NCBI RefSeq assembly: GCF_001591585.1
Contig: NZ_BCVE01000006.1
Location: 227,760-291,759 of the forward strand
Source: Niallia circulans NBRC 13626
GTDB lineage: Bacteria; Bacillota; Bacilli; Bacillales; Cytobacillaceae
Length of the DNA: 64,000 nt
Reading direction: 5' to 3'
Both the position numbers and the translations under genes were made by a program. Below are positions 8,529-19,054 of the stretch, piece after piece. Numbering within the stretch: position 1 is the first letter of the stretch; each line of letters begins with the position of its first letter. The notes beneath the pieces are model-generated. The model ran no database searches, was not told the DNA's origin, and saw only the letters and a list, made by a program, of their open reading frames with translations.

Positions 8529-10595
8529 CTACTTCACAATTATTTCATTTACACTTGCGAAACCTTTAATATATGCAGCAATTTCCACCATTAGATTTAG
8601 GCGATTTTCTTTAATCTTCTCATTATCAGCCATTACCATGGTGTGGTCAAAATATGCAGAGATTGCTTCTTGTAAAGAGAACAATAACTCAAAATACTCT
8701 TTTTCTTCCACTTTGGTATTAATTTTTTCTTTAACCGCTGTAAAACGATTATATAGATCACTTTCATATTCATTTTCAAACAAGCTAGAATCAACCGCTG
8801 AAACGGTTACTGCCTTATTAGAAATATTGATAATTCGACTTAATGCTTCTATCCCTTCCTTGAAATTAGCATCATCTTTGTGAAGTTCAAGAACTTTTGC
8901 CTTTCTTAAAACACTTGCAGCCCCACCAATTTTTTCTGCCAACACTGCATCAATCATATCATAGCGGATGCCCTGTTCTTGTAAAATATATTTCACACGT
9001 AATTTGAAGAATGACAGCACTGAATCAACTAATTCTTGCCCGGAAACTTTTGACACATTCTCTATAGCCTGTATCGCCAGTTCAACCAATTGCTCAATTG
9101 GAATATTCCAGTTTTTATCTATTAGGGTCTGAACAATTCCAGTTGCCTGTCTTCTTAATGCGTAAGGATCTTGTGAACCAGTTGGTACTAATCCAATACT
9201 AAAGAACGAAACAATTGTATCCAGTTTCTCTGCTAGCGCAAGTACTGCCCCCACATTACTTGTTGCTGTTTCGTCATCTGCATGACGCGGCATATAATGC
9301 TCATTAATAGCGTTCGCTACTGATGCCTTTTCTCCCTTTTGAATAGCATATCGTTCTCCCATTAATCCTTGCAGCTCGGGGAATTCATAAACCATATTTG
9401 TTACAAGGTCAAACTTAGCAATTTGCGCAGCTCTGTCGACATCTTGTTTTTCTTCAGAAGTTAACTGTAATTCGTCGGCTAACTTAGAAGCAAGTAAGCG
9501 AACACGAGCTACTTTTTCTGCTAAAGTACCAATTTCTTCATGATATACGATTGCTTCTAGTTTTTTTAGAAGATCGTCTATCGCTAACTTTTGATCTTCT
9601 TTGTAGAAGAAGGCTGCATCAGCAAGTCTAGCTCTTAATACTTTCTCATTTCCCCTTGCAACTTTGTCAAGATGTTGATGGTCCCCGTTCCGAACAGTTA
9701 CAAAATAAGGCAACAACTTTCCTTCCTTAGACTTAACTGGGAAATAGCGTTGATGTTCTTTCATGCTTGTAATTAATACTTCGGTTGGTAACTCTAAATA
9801 TGACTCATCAAAAGTACCATACAAAGCAGTTGGGTATTCAACTAAATTAGTAACTTCCTCTAATAAATCTTCATCAATTGGAATAATCCAATTGTTTTCT
9901 TCTTCTAATTTTTTTATTTGCGAAACGATAGCTTCTTTTCGTTCTGCTGCATTAACCATCACATATTGAGCCAACATTTTCTTCTCATAATCAGAAGGGT
10001 TTTGAAAGACGATTTCCCCACCTAAAAAACGATGACCACGTGACTGATTAGACGTTTCTACATTAGTAATAGAGAATGGAATAATTTCTTCTCCAAATAA
10101 GGCAATAAGCCATTTAATTGGACGAATATATCGTAATTCATTATTGGCCCAACGCATATTTTTCGGGAATGTTAAGCTTAGAATTAACTCTTTTAATTCT
10201 GATAATAATTCACTTGTCTGTTTCCCTTTAATAAATTTTTTTACATGAGCGTATTCCACACCATTTATCTCTTTAAAATAGATGTCTTCTACTGTTAAGC
10301 CTTGCCCTCTTGTGAATCCCGCAGCTGCTTTAGACCATTCACCAGCTTCGTTTAATGCAATACGTTTAGCAGGGCCTTTTGCTTCTTCTTCCATATCTTG
10401 CTGCGATTCATCTAAATCAGTAACAAGAAGGGCCAATCTGCGCGGGGAAGAAAAAGCCTGAACAGAAGCATAACCCAATTGTTTCTCCGCAAGCCAAGCC
10501 TCCATTTTCTCTTTTAATGATTGGATACTAGCAGAGATAAAACGAGCTGGCATTTCTTCTAAACCAATTTCCAATAATAAGTCTCTTTTATTCAT
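8529..10595 (-). CDS. glyS: Glycyl-tRNA synthetase beta subunit
   Basis: 688 residues, normal length for the bacterial GlyRS beta chain. The conserved N-terminus [14 protein letters not shown] and the family motif FPKNMRW are present; the C-terminal part is the DALR-type anticodon-binding domain (about 580-680). With GlyQ it forms the alpha2beta2 enzyme that charges tRNA-Gly; the beta chain carries tRNA-recognition domains. An AGGAGGG SD lies before the ATG. It overlaps glyQ by 8 nt. Confidence 0.97.
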   Translation of the reverse strand: MNKRDLLLEIGLEEMPARFISASIQSLKEKMEAWLAEKQLGYASVQAFSSPRRLALLVTDLDESQQDMEEEAKGPAKRIALNEAGEWSKAAAGFTRGQGLTVEDIYFKEINGVEYAHVKKFIKGKQTSELLSELKELILSLTFPKNMRWANNELRYIRPIKWLIALFGEEIIPFSITNVETSNQSRGHRFLGGEIVFQNPSDYEKKMLAQYVMVNAAERKEAIVSQIKKLEEENNWIIPIDEDLLEEVTNLVEYPTALYGTFDESYLELPTEVLITSMKEHQRYFPVKSKEGKLLPYFVTVRNGDHQHLDKVARGNEKVLRARLADAAFFYKEDQKLAIDDLLKKLEAIVYHEEIGTLAEKVARVRLLASKLADELQLTSEEKQDVDRAAQIAKFDLVTNMVYEFPELQGLMGERYAIQKGEKASVANAINEHYMPRHADDETATSNVGAVLALAEKLDTIVSFFSIGLVPTGSQDPYALRRQATGIVQTLIDKNWNIPIEQLVELAIQAIENVSKVSGQELVDSVLSFFKLRVKYILQEQGIRYDMIDAVLAEKIGGAASVLRKAKVLELHKDDANFKEGIEALSRIINISNKAVTVSAVDSSLFENEYESDLYNRFTAVKEKINTKVEEKEYFELLFSLQEAISAYFDHTMVMADNEKIKENRLNLMVEIAAYIKGFASVNEIIVK

Positions 10596-11478
10596 GACTT
10601 TTTCCCTCCTTACTTTTTAAAATTGGGAATCCTAATTTTTCTCTTTCTTCGTAGAAAGTTTTTGCCACTTTACGTGCTAAATTTCTGCATCTTCCAATAT
10701 ATCCAGTTCTTTCTGTAACAGAAATAGCCCCTTTAGCATCCAATAGGTTGAAAACGTGAGAGCATTTTAATACATAGTCATAGGCAGGGTGTACTAGCCC
10801 TTCGTCCATTTGTCTATGCGCCTCTTTTTCATAGATAGAGAATAGGTTAAACAGCATATCGGTATCAGACGTTTCAAATGTATATTTACTATGTTCAAAT
10901 TCTGGTTGATAAAAAATATCTTTGATTGTGAACCCATCTGTCCACTCTAAATCAAAAACATTTTCTTTATCTTGAATATAGGAAGCCAATCGCTCAATTC
11001 CATATGTTATTTCAACCGATACTGGCTTACATTCAATACCGCCAACTTGTTGAAAATACGTAAATTGAGTAATTTCCATTCCATCAAGCCATACTTCCCA
11101 TCCAAGACCTGCGCAGCCTAGAGAAGGATTTTCCCAGTTATCCTCTACAAAGCGAATATCATGCTCTAACGGATTAATCCCTAGTGCTCTTAGAGAATCT
11201 AAATATAATTCTTGAATATTGTCAGGAGAAGGCTTCATGATTACTTGAAATTGATGATGCTGATATAAACGGTTTGGATTTTCTCCATATCTTCCATCTG
11301 CCGGTCTTCTAGATGGCTCTACATAAGCCACATTCCACGGCTCAGGACCAATCGCTCTTAAAAAAGTATAAGGACTCATCGTCCCCGCACCTTTTTCTAC
11401 ATCATATGCCTGCATTAGGATACAACCATAGTCAGACCAATGTTTTTGCAATGTTAAAATCATGTTTTGAATATTCAT
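10588..11478 (-). CDS. glyQ: Glycyl-tRNA synthetase alpha subunit
   Basis: 296 residues, the catalytic class II chain of the heterotetrameric GlyRS. It opens with the typical [15 protein letters not shown] and contains [24 protein letters not shown] motif 2 residues and [14 protein letters not shown] motif 3. The ATG has a CGGAGGTG SD 10 nt upstream. It is first in the operon with glyS, downstream of a T-box leader, so expression should rise when uncharged tRNA-Gly accumulates. Confidence 0.97.
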   Translation of the reverse strand: MNIQNMILTLQKHWSDYGCILMQAYDVEKGAGTMSPYTFLRAIGPEPWNVAYVEPSRRPADGRYGENPNRLYQHHQFQVIMKPSPDNIQELYLDSLRALGINPLEHDIRFVEDNWENPSLGCAGLGWEVWLDGMEITQFTYFQQVGGIECKPVSVEITYGIERLASYIQDKENVFDLEWTDGFTIKDIFYQPEFEHSKYTFETSDTDMLFNLFSIYEKEAHRQMDEGLVHPAYDYVLKCSHVFNLLDAKGAISVTERTGYIGRCRNLARKVAKTFYEEREKLGFPILKSKEGKSHE

Positions 11479-11554
11479 TGCTTTCCTACACCTCCGAATT
11501 TATAAAACGTATATTCAGCATAGATTTATGTAGAGTATGTACTCGTAAGGAACA

Positions 11555-11770
11555 CAAAAAACTCTCGTCCCTATGCCAAATATTTCTTGACATAGGGACG
11601 AGAGTTAACCCGCGGTTCCACCCTATTTGCTGTAAGATACAGCCACTTTCAAACGCAGTTGCTCCAAGAACGCCTTCCTTAACGCTCATGAACTTGGCTT
11701 CCACTATCCCAAGCTCGCTTTTCATGAGGTGAATTAAGTACTACTTTCTTTTCAATGCAACACTCTTATT
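11555..11770 (-). ncRNA. Glycine T-box riboswitch leader of glyQS
   Basis: On the minus strand the T-box GGGTGGAACCGCGG lies at 11611-11624. It is followed by a 15-16 bp terminator stem (arms 11590-11606 and 11560-11575) and a run of U. Stem I shows an AGTA loop-E-like motif near the 5' end and a GAA-GGC specifier element. The GGC codon (glycine) is at 11672-11674, in the context seen in B. subtilis glyQS. Uncharged tRNA-Gly should stabilise the antiterminator. The 5' limit is set by the promoter. Confidence 0.95.
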
Positions 11771-11777
11771 TACATGA

Positions 11778-11806
11778 ATAATAACGAAAAAAATATTAGT
11801 TGTCAA
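11778..11806 (-). promoter_or_regulatory. Sigma-A promoter of glyQS
   Basis: TTGACA (11801-11806), a 17-bp spacer and TATTAT (11778-11783) on the minus strand. This places the transcript start just before the T-box leader. Confidence 0.88.
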
Positions 11807-11856
11807 CCTTGCTTTGATTTATTCTCGAAGAAGATTCACTCTTCATTCAATTACTT

Positions 11857-12612
11857 TTATGTAAAGGAATCCCCTAAGTTTTTCATTGATTGAATAAATT
11901 TTTTAGATTTCAAATACAACCCAGAATACTCTTCATAATAAGCATCAATAATCATACTTAGCTCTTTCTTAGTTGAATCTTTGACAGAGATACTACCTAG
12001 ACGGGAAATATCCATATAATAAAAAATCCGAAGCAGCTTTACTGTAGCCTGCGAGATTTTATAATGATACGGGTCCTTGTCCAAGCATTGATGACAGATT
12101 AATCCACCTTCTCGGATAGAAAAAGAAAAATGCCCCTCTGTCGCTCCGCAAAAAACACAGCGATCTAGTATTGGATATAATCCTAAGCTGTTTAACATTT
12201 TTAGTTCATAGATATTTACTAATATTTCCGGATCGTATTCTTCATTCATGTAATTTAACGTTTGATATAATAATTCAAAATGAAAAGGATTTGGCTTTTT
12301 TTCATCCGTACATTTATCTGTAAGCTCTACTATATAGCTAGCGTATGCAGTAAGAAAAATATCTTCTTTCAATGAACGCATACTCGATATAATATCCCCT
12401 TGCTGTAAAAGCCCTAATCCACTACTTCGCTGGACGAGAAAATATCCATAGACAAAAGGCTGGGTTACAGCAGAAAGCCTGCTGTTTGGCTTTTTTGCAC
12501 CTCTAGCCATTACCCCAACCTTTCCCCATTCTCTTGTATACAACGTTACTATTTTATTGGATTCACCGTAATCGATGGATCTAATTACAATCCCTTCACA
12601 CTTTTCGAGCAT
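11857..12612 (-). CDS. recO: DNA repair protein RecO
   Basis: 251 residues from ATG 12612. N-terminal OB fold ([21 protein letters not shown] begins it), then a helical C-terminal domain with a four-cysteine zinc site (CVFCGA and CHQC, about 145-172). RecO works with RecR to load RecA at gaps. An in-frame ATG two codons earlier exists; GGTGA lies 6 nt before ATG 12612, and family proteins start at this residue. It follows yqzL and era in the conserved order. Confidence 0.94.
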   Translation of the reverse strand: MLEKCEGIVIRSIDYGESNKIVTLYTREWGKVGVMARGAKKPNSRLSAVTQPFVYGYFLVQRSSGLGLLQQGDIISSMRSLKEDIFLTAYASYIVELTDKCTDEKKPNPFHFELLYQTLNYMNEEYDPEILVNIYELKMLNSLGLYPILDRCVFCGATEGHFSFSIREGGLICHQCLDKDPYHYKISQATVKLLRIFYYMDISRLGSISVKDSTKKELSMIIDAYYEEYSGLYLKSKKFIQSMKNLGDSFT

Positions 12613-12646
12613 CACCATTCACCATCCCCTACTATAAGGACAGTAA

Positions 12647-12790
12647 CTATGAAATGGGATAATCAAGTTCCGCTAGTTCCTCTTCTTGCATTCCTGGTAT
12701 TTCATGATTATGCTTTTCTAATTCTTTAAAGAGTAGATAAGTATCAATGTTACCTGTTTGGGAAAAAACTTTCCAGGTAAAGTCTAACAT
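12647..12790 (-). CDS. yqzL: YqzL family small protein
   Basis: 47 residues beginning MLDFTWKVFSQTGNIDTYLL and ending ELDYPIS, which matches the pattern of the small YqzL protein between era and recO in Bacillus. The protein is acidic and soluble; its function is unknown. An AAAGGTGGGG SD precedes the ATG. It lies 34 nt upstream of recO on the same strand. Confidence 0.88.
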   Translation of the reverse strand: MLDFTWKVFSQTGNIDTYLLFKELEKHNHEIPGMQEEELAELDYPIS

Positions 12791-13017
12791 GTAAAACCCC
12801 ACCTTTCGATTTTTAACTAGCTGTTTACAACCTTAATCTTATCATAGCCTGTCTTTATAAAATCATGAGACGAAAATATTGCTAATTGATTGCATGTATA
12901 ATTTTCAAATAACCGAATGCCTTCTAGTTTAATCCGTTTTCCTATTGCTGCAATAAAGGGAACAACAGGATTCCATTTTTTCTTATGGCAGCCTTTAAAG
13001 CTGTTCCGTTCTAATTA

Positions 13018-14362
<1,345 letters not shown>

Positions 14363-14373
14363 TCAAGTTCACT

Positions 14374-14415
14374 TTTGGCTATATCACAAGCCGAAAAGGT
14401 TCTTGTTTAGCCAAA
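14374..14415 (-). other. Two-level hairpin in the cdd 5' UTR
   Basis: Outer arms TTTGGCTA/TAGCCAAA (14374-14381/14408-14415) enclose a second stem formed by ACAAGCC and GGTTCTTGT. There is no U-run on either side, so it is not a simple terminator. It lies within the ~180-nt leader expected from the promoter at 14510. Confidence 0.6.
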
Positions 14416-14509
14416 TACTTTCCCCTTTAGCGCTAAGATTTATTTTAAAATAATTTTTCATTTTAGTGAGTATCTCTTTTTAGTAAGCCCTATTCTCGCC
14501 TTACACATT

Positions 14510-14538
14510 ATTTTAAAGAATAAATGGAACGTTTTCAA
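14510..14538 (-). promoter_or_regulatory. Sigma-A promoter of cdd-era-yqzL-recO
   Basis: TTGAAA (14533-14538), a 17-bp spacer and TAAAAT (14510-14515) on the minus strand. A new transcription unit fits, because the dgkA terminator lies just upstream. The remaining 415 bp between cdd and dgkA hold only the hairpins listed and a doubtful 26-codon plus-strand frame. Confidence 0.65.
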
Positions 14539-14671
14539 ACTTCAGTAACACTTAATATGATGTTAAATGTACTGTCTTAAAATTATATACTAATTTGGAA
14601 GCACAATAAAGAGAAAGAAGTAGGGAGTTATTAATGAACGTAGAAAACCCAAAAATAAAAAACTACCTTTT

Positions 14672-14720
14672 AAAAATTAAATCTTCAACAAATAACTATT
14701 TGTTGAAGATTTAATTTTTA
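14672..14720. terminator. Bidirectional terminator after dgkA
   Basis: A 20-bp near-perfect stem (arms around 14673-14694 and 14697-14719, core ATCTTCAACAAATA) with A/T runs at both ends. It begins 19 nt after the dgkA stop. Confidence 0.85.
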
Positions 14721-14738
14721 TCAGATAGCTTTTATTCT

Positions 14739-15134
14739 CTAACCTATTATAGCGCTCCAGATTTTCGGGATAAAGATGATTCCGCCAATCACAATCGAAA
14801 GAATTGCTGCGACAAAAACAGCACCAGCAGCTATGTCCTTTGCCTCTTTTGCCAATGGATGATATTCACTAGTAACAAGATCCACCACACGTTCTATTGC
14901 CGTATTTATCAGTTCTAGGCTAATTACTAATCCAATACAAAAAGCAATTAACATCCATTCCTGTTTAGACAAATCATTTAAAAGGCCCAATACAATAACA
15001 AGAATGGTAATAACCAAATGAATTTTTACATTTCTTTCTTGTTTAATAGCAGTTAGTATTCCCAATATCGCTAAACGGAAGGAGGATAATTGACTGTTCT
15101 TTCGAATTCTTTTATCTTTGTAATCCGAACTCAT
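14739..15134 (-). CDS. dgkA: Undecaprenol kinase DgkA (DAGK family)
   Basis: 131 residues with three hydrophobic segments (about 40-55, 59-78, 102-123) and the DgkA signature [14 protein letters not shown] followed by [15 protein letters not shown]. Gram-positive members phosphorylate undecaprenol to recycle the cell-wall lipid carrier. An AAAGGAT SD precedes the ATG. It overlaps ybeY by 23 nt. Confidence 0.93.
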   Translation of the reverse strand: MSSDYKDKRIRKNSQLSSFRLAILGILTAIKQERNVKIHLVITILVIVLGLLNDLSKQEWMLIAFCIGLVISLELINTAIERVVDLVTSEYHPLAKEAKDIAAGAVFVAAILSIVIGGIIFIPKIWSAIIG

Positions 15135-15582
15135 CTAAAATATCCTTTTGAAGAGTAAACATCACTTTTTCATCTTCTTCTGTCATATGGTCATATCCTA
15201 GTAAGTGCAAAAAGCCATGAACAGATAAAAATCCAAGTTCTCTCATATAAGAATGACCATAATCATTAGCCTGTTCCTCCGCTTTATCGATAGAAATGAC
15301 AATATCTCCTAACATTCTAGGAAGTCCCTCTCCAACCAATTCCAATTCGCCTTCTCCTAATTCCTCCAGCGCAAAAGAAATAACATCTGTCGGTTGATCC
15401 TTTTCTCTATATTCTTTATTTATTTGTTTAATTTGTTCATTATGAACGAAGGTAATGGAAAGCTCAATTTCTCCTTGGAGATTTAGTTTACCGGCCGCAA
15501 ATTGTAAAAGTTTCTCGATTTTCGCAATCTCACTTTCCTTCACTTTTTCTGTTTCATCAATAAAATCAATTTCTAAATTCAT
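15112..15582 (-). CDS. ybeY: Endoribonuclease YbeY (rRNA maturation factor)
   Basis: 156 residues. The zinc-binding signature [11 protein letters not shown] (H-x3-H-x5-H) lies near the C-terminus, preceded by DVISFAL and GDIVIS. YbeY acts in 16S rRNA 3'-end processing and ribosome quality control. It lies between pgpH (12 nt) and dgkA (overlapping) in the order pgpH-ybeY-dgkA. Confidence 0.96.
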   Translation of the reverse strand: MNLEIDFIDETEKVKESEIAKIEKLLQFAAGKLNLQGEIELSITFVHNEQIKQINKEYREKDQPTDVISFALEELGEGELELVGEGLPRMLGDIVISIDKAEEQANDYGHSYMRELGFLSVHGFLHLLGYDHMTEEDEKVMFTLQKDILDEFGLQR

Positions 15583-15594
15583 ATTCGACTTCCT

Positions 15595-17766
15595 TTACTT
15601 TTTCATTTCTGGATATTCGATTCGTGAATGAAAAATTCCTTTTAACGTTTCACTTAATGTATTTCGAACAATATCTAATTCCTTTAATGTTAAATCACAT
15701 TCATCCAATTGTCCATCTTGCAAACGGTCAGAAATAATATTCTTAATTAAAGAGTCAATTTGCTCGGTGGTTGGTGCATTTAAACTTCTTACAGCAGCTT
15801 CTACACTATCCGCAATTCCTATAATTGCTACCTCACGCGTTTGGGCTTTTGGGCCTGGGTAGCGGTAATCACTTTCTTTTACCTCTCCCCCTTTTTCCTT
15901 TGCCTTAAAATAAAAATATTTTAAGAGGGAGGTTCCATGATGCTGTTCAGCAATATCGACGATTTCTTTCGGTAATTTATATTTTCTTAATAACTCAGCT
16001 CCATCTGTTGCGTGGGCAATAATGATATTTTTACTGGCCTGGGGAGGAATACGGTCGTGTGGATTTCCCATATTCATTTGATTTTCAATAAAAAAATGCG
16101 GCCTTTTTGTTTTCCCGATATCATGATAATAACAACCAACTCTTGCCAATAACCCATTGGCGCCAATCGCTTCACATGCTGATTCCGCTAAATTAGCAAC
16201 CATCACACTATGATGATACGTACCAGGTGCCTCAGTTAAGATTTTACGTAATAATGGATGGTTAGGATTAGAGAGCTCAATTAACTTAATGGTAGAAAGC
16301 ACCCCAAACCCGGTTTCAAGGAAAGGCAAGAAACCGATTGTTAAAACAGCTGAACTTATTCCGGAAATAACGGCCAGTAAAAGGAATACACCATATTCTT
16401 TTGCACCATAATGTCCGTTTTGTAAATATAAAATCGCTAATATCGTAACAATATTTATAAAAGAAATAAAGAATCCTGCATAAAGAATATTGGTCCGCTG
16501 ATTTCTTTTATATAAAAATAAAATACTGGCTAAACCACTTGCAATAATATATATACCCATTCCTACATTAAAAGTTCCAGCAACTCCTTCATTAAACATA
16601 ATCATTCCACAAACCGCAAGAATAATCGTTACTAATAAAGCAGATTTTTCTTCCATTAATATCTTAATTAACATAACCGCCATAGCAGCTGGAAATATAT
16701 AGCCAATCTCTGTGTATTCAAACTGTTGGAAGGCGCTTATTGTTTTCATTAATACAATCGTTACACTAATTATAAGAAAGAACATTAAATAGAACTGGAT
16801 ATTATTCTCCTTCTCTTTCGATGTTCTTTTAAGTGTATAAAAATAAAGTGCCGCTAGCATCGTCAATATGATTAAACCTAAACCGATAAATGGCTGAATG
16901 GAATTATCGCTATCTAATAATCCAACAAGTTCAAGTTGTCTATGTATCTCTCTACTTATCAGTTGGCCTTCTTCCACAAGAACTTGGCCTTGAAGTACTC
17001 TTATTGGCTCCACACCATCAACAGCTTGCTGACGCATTTCTTCTGTCGCAGTAGGATCGTAGAACTCATTTTGAATGATTGCAAATCTTCCTAAATCGAT
17101 ACTTGCACTCTTTAAATCAGAAGTTAAACCATCGTTTACCTTTAAGATATCCTCCACTCTTTTTTTGGCATTCTCCACCTCATCTGAAGGAATCTTACCA
17201 TTCATTACTGTATGTATAGCTGTTACCGTAATATCTTTTGCGATTTCTAACTGATCTTCCGAATAAGGAATAAGCGATTTTAAAGAGCGGTCCATAATTT
17301 CATTCGTTACTTCATTTGTCAGCTTGCCTTTTAGTAATTCAAGCTTCTCGTCAACGGATGGCTCTTTTATTGATTGTTTATTCTTATCTTCCTCTTCTGC
17401 TTTCTTTCTTTTTTCTTCCATTTGTTTCTCTACTTCGTTATTTACTTCTGTTACAGAATCAAATATAGAAGATATTAAATCTACACGATTCTGAGCAATT
17501 TCTTTATTAACAACATAGACATCCTGTACTTGATTTTTTGCTTCTTCCTTCTTTTTCTCTGTACTCTCTTTATCTTCCACTGTTATGGGTGACCTAATAG
17601 TCTGATCCGCTACAGAAAATAACTGTACATTTAATTTTTCCGGCTTTACGTTTCCATAGAGTGTAAAGAATAAAATGACACCAAGTAAAATAAAGAGAAT
17701 TATTTTAAAAAAGGTAATATTCATTAGTTTTATTAAATTATTACGCATTCTCTGCCAAACGTTCAT
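15595..17766 (-). CDS. pgpH: Cyclic-di-AMP phosphodiesterase PgpH (7TM-HD)
   Basis: 723 residues. One N-terminal TM (about 17-37), a large extracellular 7TMR-HDED domain (about 40-285, Lys/Glu-rich around 105-140), a block of seven TMs (about 290-475), and a cytosolic HD domain with HSVMVANLAE and YYHDIGK metal ligands. PgpH hydrolyses c-di-AMP to pApA and helps set potassium and osmotic balance. AATAGGAGGT is a strong SD. It heads pgpH-ybeY-dgkA, and its leader has unusual paired hairpins. Confidence 0.95.
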   Translation of the reverse strand: MNVWQRMRNNLIKLMNITFFKIILFILLGVILFFTLYGNVKPEKLNVQLFSVADQTIRSPITVEDKESTEKKKEEAKNQVQDVYVVNKEIAQNRVDLISSIFDSVTEVNNEVEKQMEEKRKKAEEEDKNKQSIKEPSVDEKLELLKGKLTNEVTNEIMDRSLKSLIPYSEDQLEIAKDITVTAIHTVMNGKIPSDEVENAKKRVEDILKVNDGLTSDLKSASIDLGRFAIIQNEFYDPTATEEMRQQAVDGVEPIRVLQGQVLVEEGQLISREIHRQLELVGLLDSDNSIQPFIGLGLIILTMLAALYFYTLKRTSKEKENNIQFYLMFFLIISVTIVLMKTISAFQQFEYTEIGYIFPAAMAVMLIKILMEEKSALLVTIILAVCGMIMFNEGVAGTFNVGMGIYIIASGLASILFLYKRNQRTNILYAGFFISFINIVTILAILYLQNGHYGAKEYGVFLLLAVISGISSAVLTIGFLPFLETGFGVLSTIKLIELSNPNHPLLRKILTEAPGTYHHSVMVANLAESACEAIGANGLLARVGCYYHDIGKTKRPHFFIENQMNMGNPHDRIPPQASKNIIIAHATDGAELLRKYKLPKEIVDIAEQHHGTSLLKYFYFKAKEKGGEVKESDYRYPGPKAQTREVAIIGIADSVEAAVRSLNAPTTEQIDSLIKNIISDRLQDGQLDECDLTLKELDIVRNTLSETLKGIFHSRIEYPEMKK

Positions 17767-17774
17767 ATTTACCT

Positions 17775-17830
17775 CCTATTTCAAAAAAATAGGTTCAGTT
17801 GCTTATTCTATCATCTTAAACCTATTTTTT
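17775..17830 (-). promoter_or_regulatory. Attenuator-like leader of pgpH
   Basis: In the transcript AAATAGGTT (17819-17830) pairs with AACCTATTTTTTT (17783-17795), a 12-bp A/U-rich stem ending in seven U: a weak terminator 13 nt before the SD. The same CCTATTT (17787-17793) can instead pair with AAATAGG (17775-17781), which contains the first half of the SD AGGAGG. The two hairpins exclude each other. The rest of 17831-18030 shows only a doubtful 41-codon frame and no clear promoter. Confidence 0.55.
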
Positions 17831-18030
17831 AATCCTTAACCTATCTAGATGTAAATTCTCCTTCTGAAAGCTGATTTTCAAGCACTTGTCACTTTCCTCA
17901 ATAGATCAGTAAAACCACCAATAATTAAAAACAAAAAAATCTGATGATATGTAAAATGATAACAGTTTTTTCGATCGTTTTCATCCTTTTTCGAATATTT
18001 CATGTATCCGGAACGTATCCAATCCAATAT

Positions 18031-18088
18031 AGAAAGAAGGACAATATCCTTAAGCTCAAATAAACTTAAGATATTGTCCTTCTTTCTT
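18031..18088 (-). terminator. Long hairpin terminator after phoH
   Basis: A 23-bp stem with one bulged base (arms 18031-18054 and 18064-18087, core AAGGACAATAT) begins directly at the phoH stop codon. Its distal arm is U-rich. Confidence 0.8.
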
Positions 18089-19054
18089 TTACATAACTTG
18101 CTTTCCATATGCATGAATAATTTTTCCGACTAATGGATGTCTCACTACATCGCTTTCTTCTAAATGAACAAAGCCGATCCCATTTACGTTTTGCAGAATT
18201 TGTTCTGCAACTACTAATCCTGATTTCACGCCCTTTGGCAGATCTATTTGTGTTTTATCCCCTGTAACCACCATCTTGGATCCAAAACCAAGTCTTGTTA
18301 AAAACATTTTCATCTGGGCATGAGTTGTATTCTGTGCTTCGTCTAATATTACAAAAGCATCATCCAGTGTTCTCCCGCGCATATAGGCAAGTGGAGCTAC
18401 TTCAATCGTATTTCTTTCAATCAAACGAGCAGTATGCTCCATACCAAGCACATCATGCAATGCATCATATAACGGGCGTAAATATGGATCTACTTTTTCT
18501 TTCAAATCCCCTGGCAAAAAACCTAAACTTTCCCCCGCTTCCACTGCAGGTCTTGTTAAAATAATTCTATTTACTTTCCCGCTCTTTAAAGCATTTACCG
18601 CCATCACAACGGCTAAATAAGTCTTACCTGTTCCTGCAGGCCCAATCCCAAAAACTAGATCATTTCTTCTAATAGTGCGTATATACTCACTTTGGCCGAT
18701 CGTTTTTACTCTAATTGATTTTCCTTTAATCGTTTTCGCAATTTCTTCATCGTATAGTGACCCAAAATATTCAAGCGTTCCTTTCTTTGCCAGTGAGATC
18801 GCATATACCACATCACGTTGACTGATGGAAACACCCTTTCGGATTACTTGTAAAAGTTTATCAACAATATCCCCAACGAGCTCTATTGAATCAGGATTCT
18901 CAGAAGAAACAAGCAGCGTTTCTCCTCTCGTTACGATGTTACAATCTAATTCTTTTTCAAGCACTTGCAGATTGCTATCTCCATTACCAAGTAAAGCAAT
19001 TGCTTCGTTTGGATCTTTCAACTTTACATTCATCGTTTTTAAATCTTCTGTCAT
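18089..19054 (-). CDS. phoH: PhoH-like ATPase
   Basis: 321 residues. A small N-terminal RNA-binding-like domain (1-110) precedes the P-loop ATPase with Walker A GPAGTGKT (138-145) and Walker B VILDEAQN. PhoH proteins are RNA-linked ATPases; in Bacillus the gene sits with yqfD and ybeY. It overlaps yqfD by 4 nt (ATGA). In this genome a strong terminator separates it from pgpH, unlike a simple continuous operon. Confidence 0.95.
   Translation of the reverse strand: MTEDLKTMNVKLKDPNEAIALLGNGDSNLQVLEKELDCNIVTRGETLLVSSENPDSIELVGDIVDKLLQVIRKGVSISQRDVVYAISLAKKGTLEYFGSLYDEEIAKTIKGKSIRVKTIGQSEYIRTIRRNDLVFGIGPAGTGKTYLAVVMAVNALKSGKVNRIILTRPAVEAGESLGFLPGDLKEKVDPYLRPLYDALHDVLGMEHTARLIERNTIEVAPLAYMRGRTLDDAFVILDEAQNTTHAQMKMFLTRLGFGSKMVVTGDKTQIDLPKGVKSGLVVAEQILQNVNGIGFVHLEESDVVRHPLVGKIIHAYGKQVM

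Noticed and set aside
11486..11725. 79-codon minus-strand frame upstream of glyQ
   Set aside because: It lies entirely in the glycine T-box leader, including its terminator stem.
17878..18114. 78-codon minus-strand frame overlapping the phoH 3' end
   Set aside because: It runs through the phoH terminator hairpin, starts inside phoH and has no SD.
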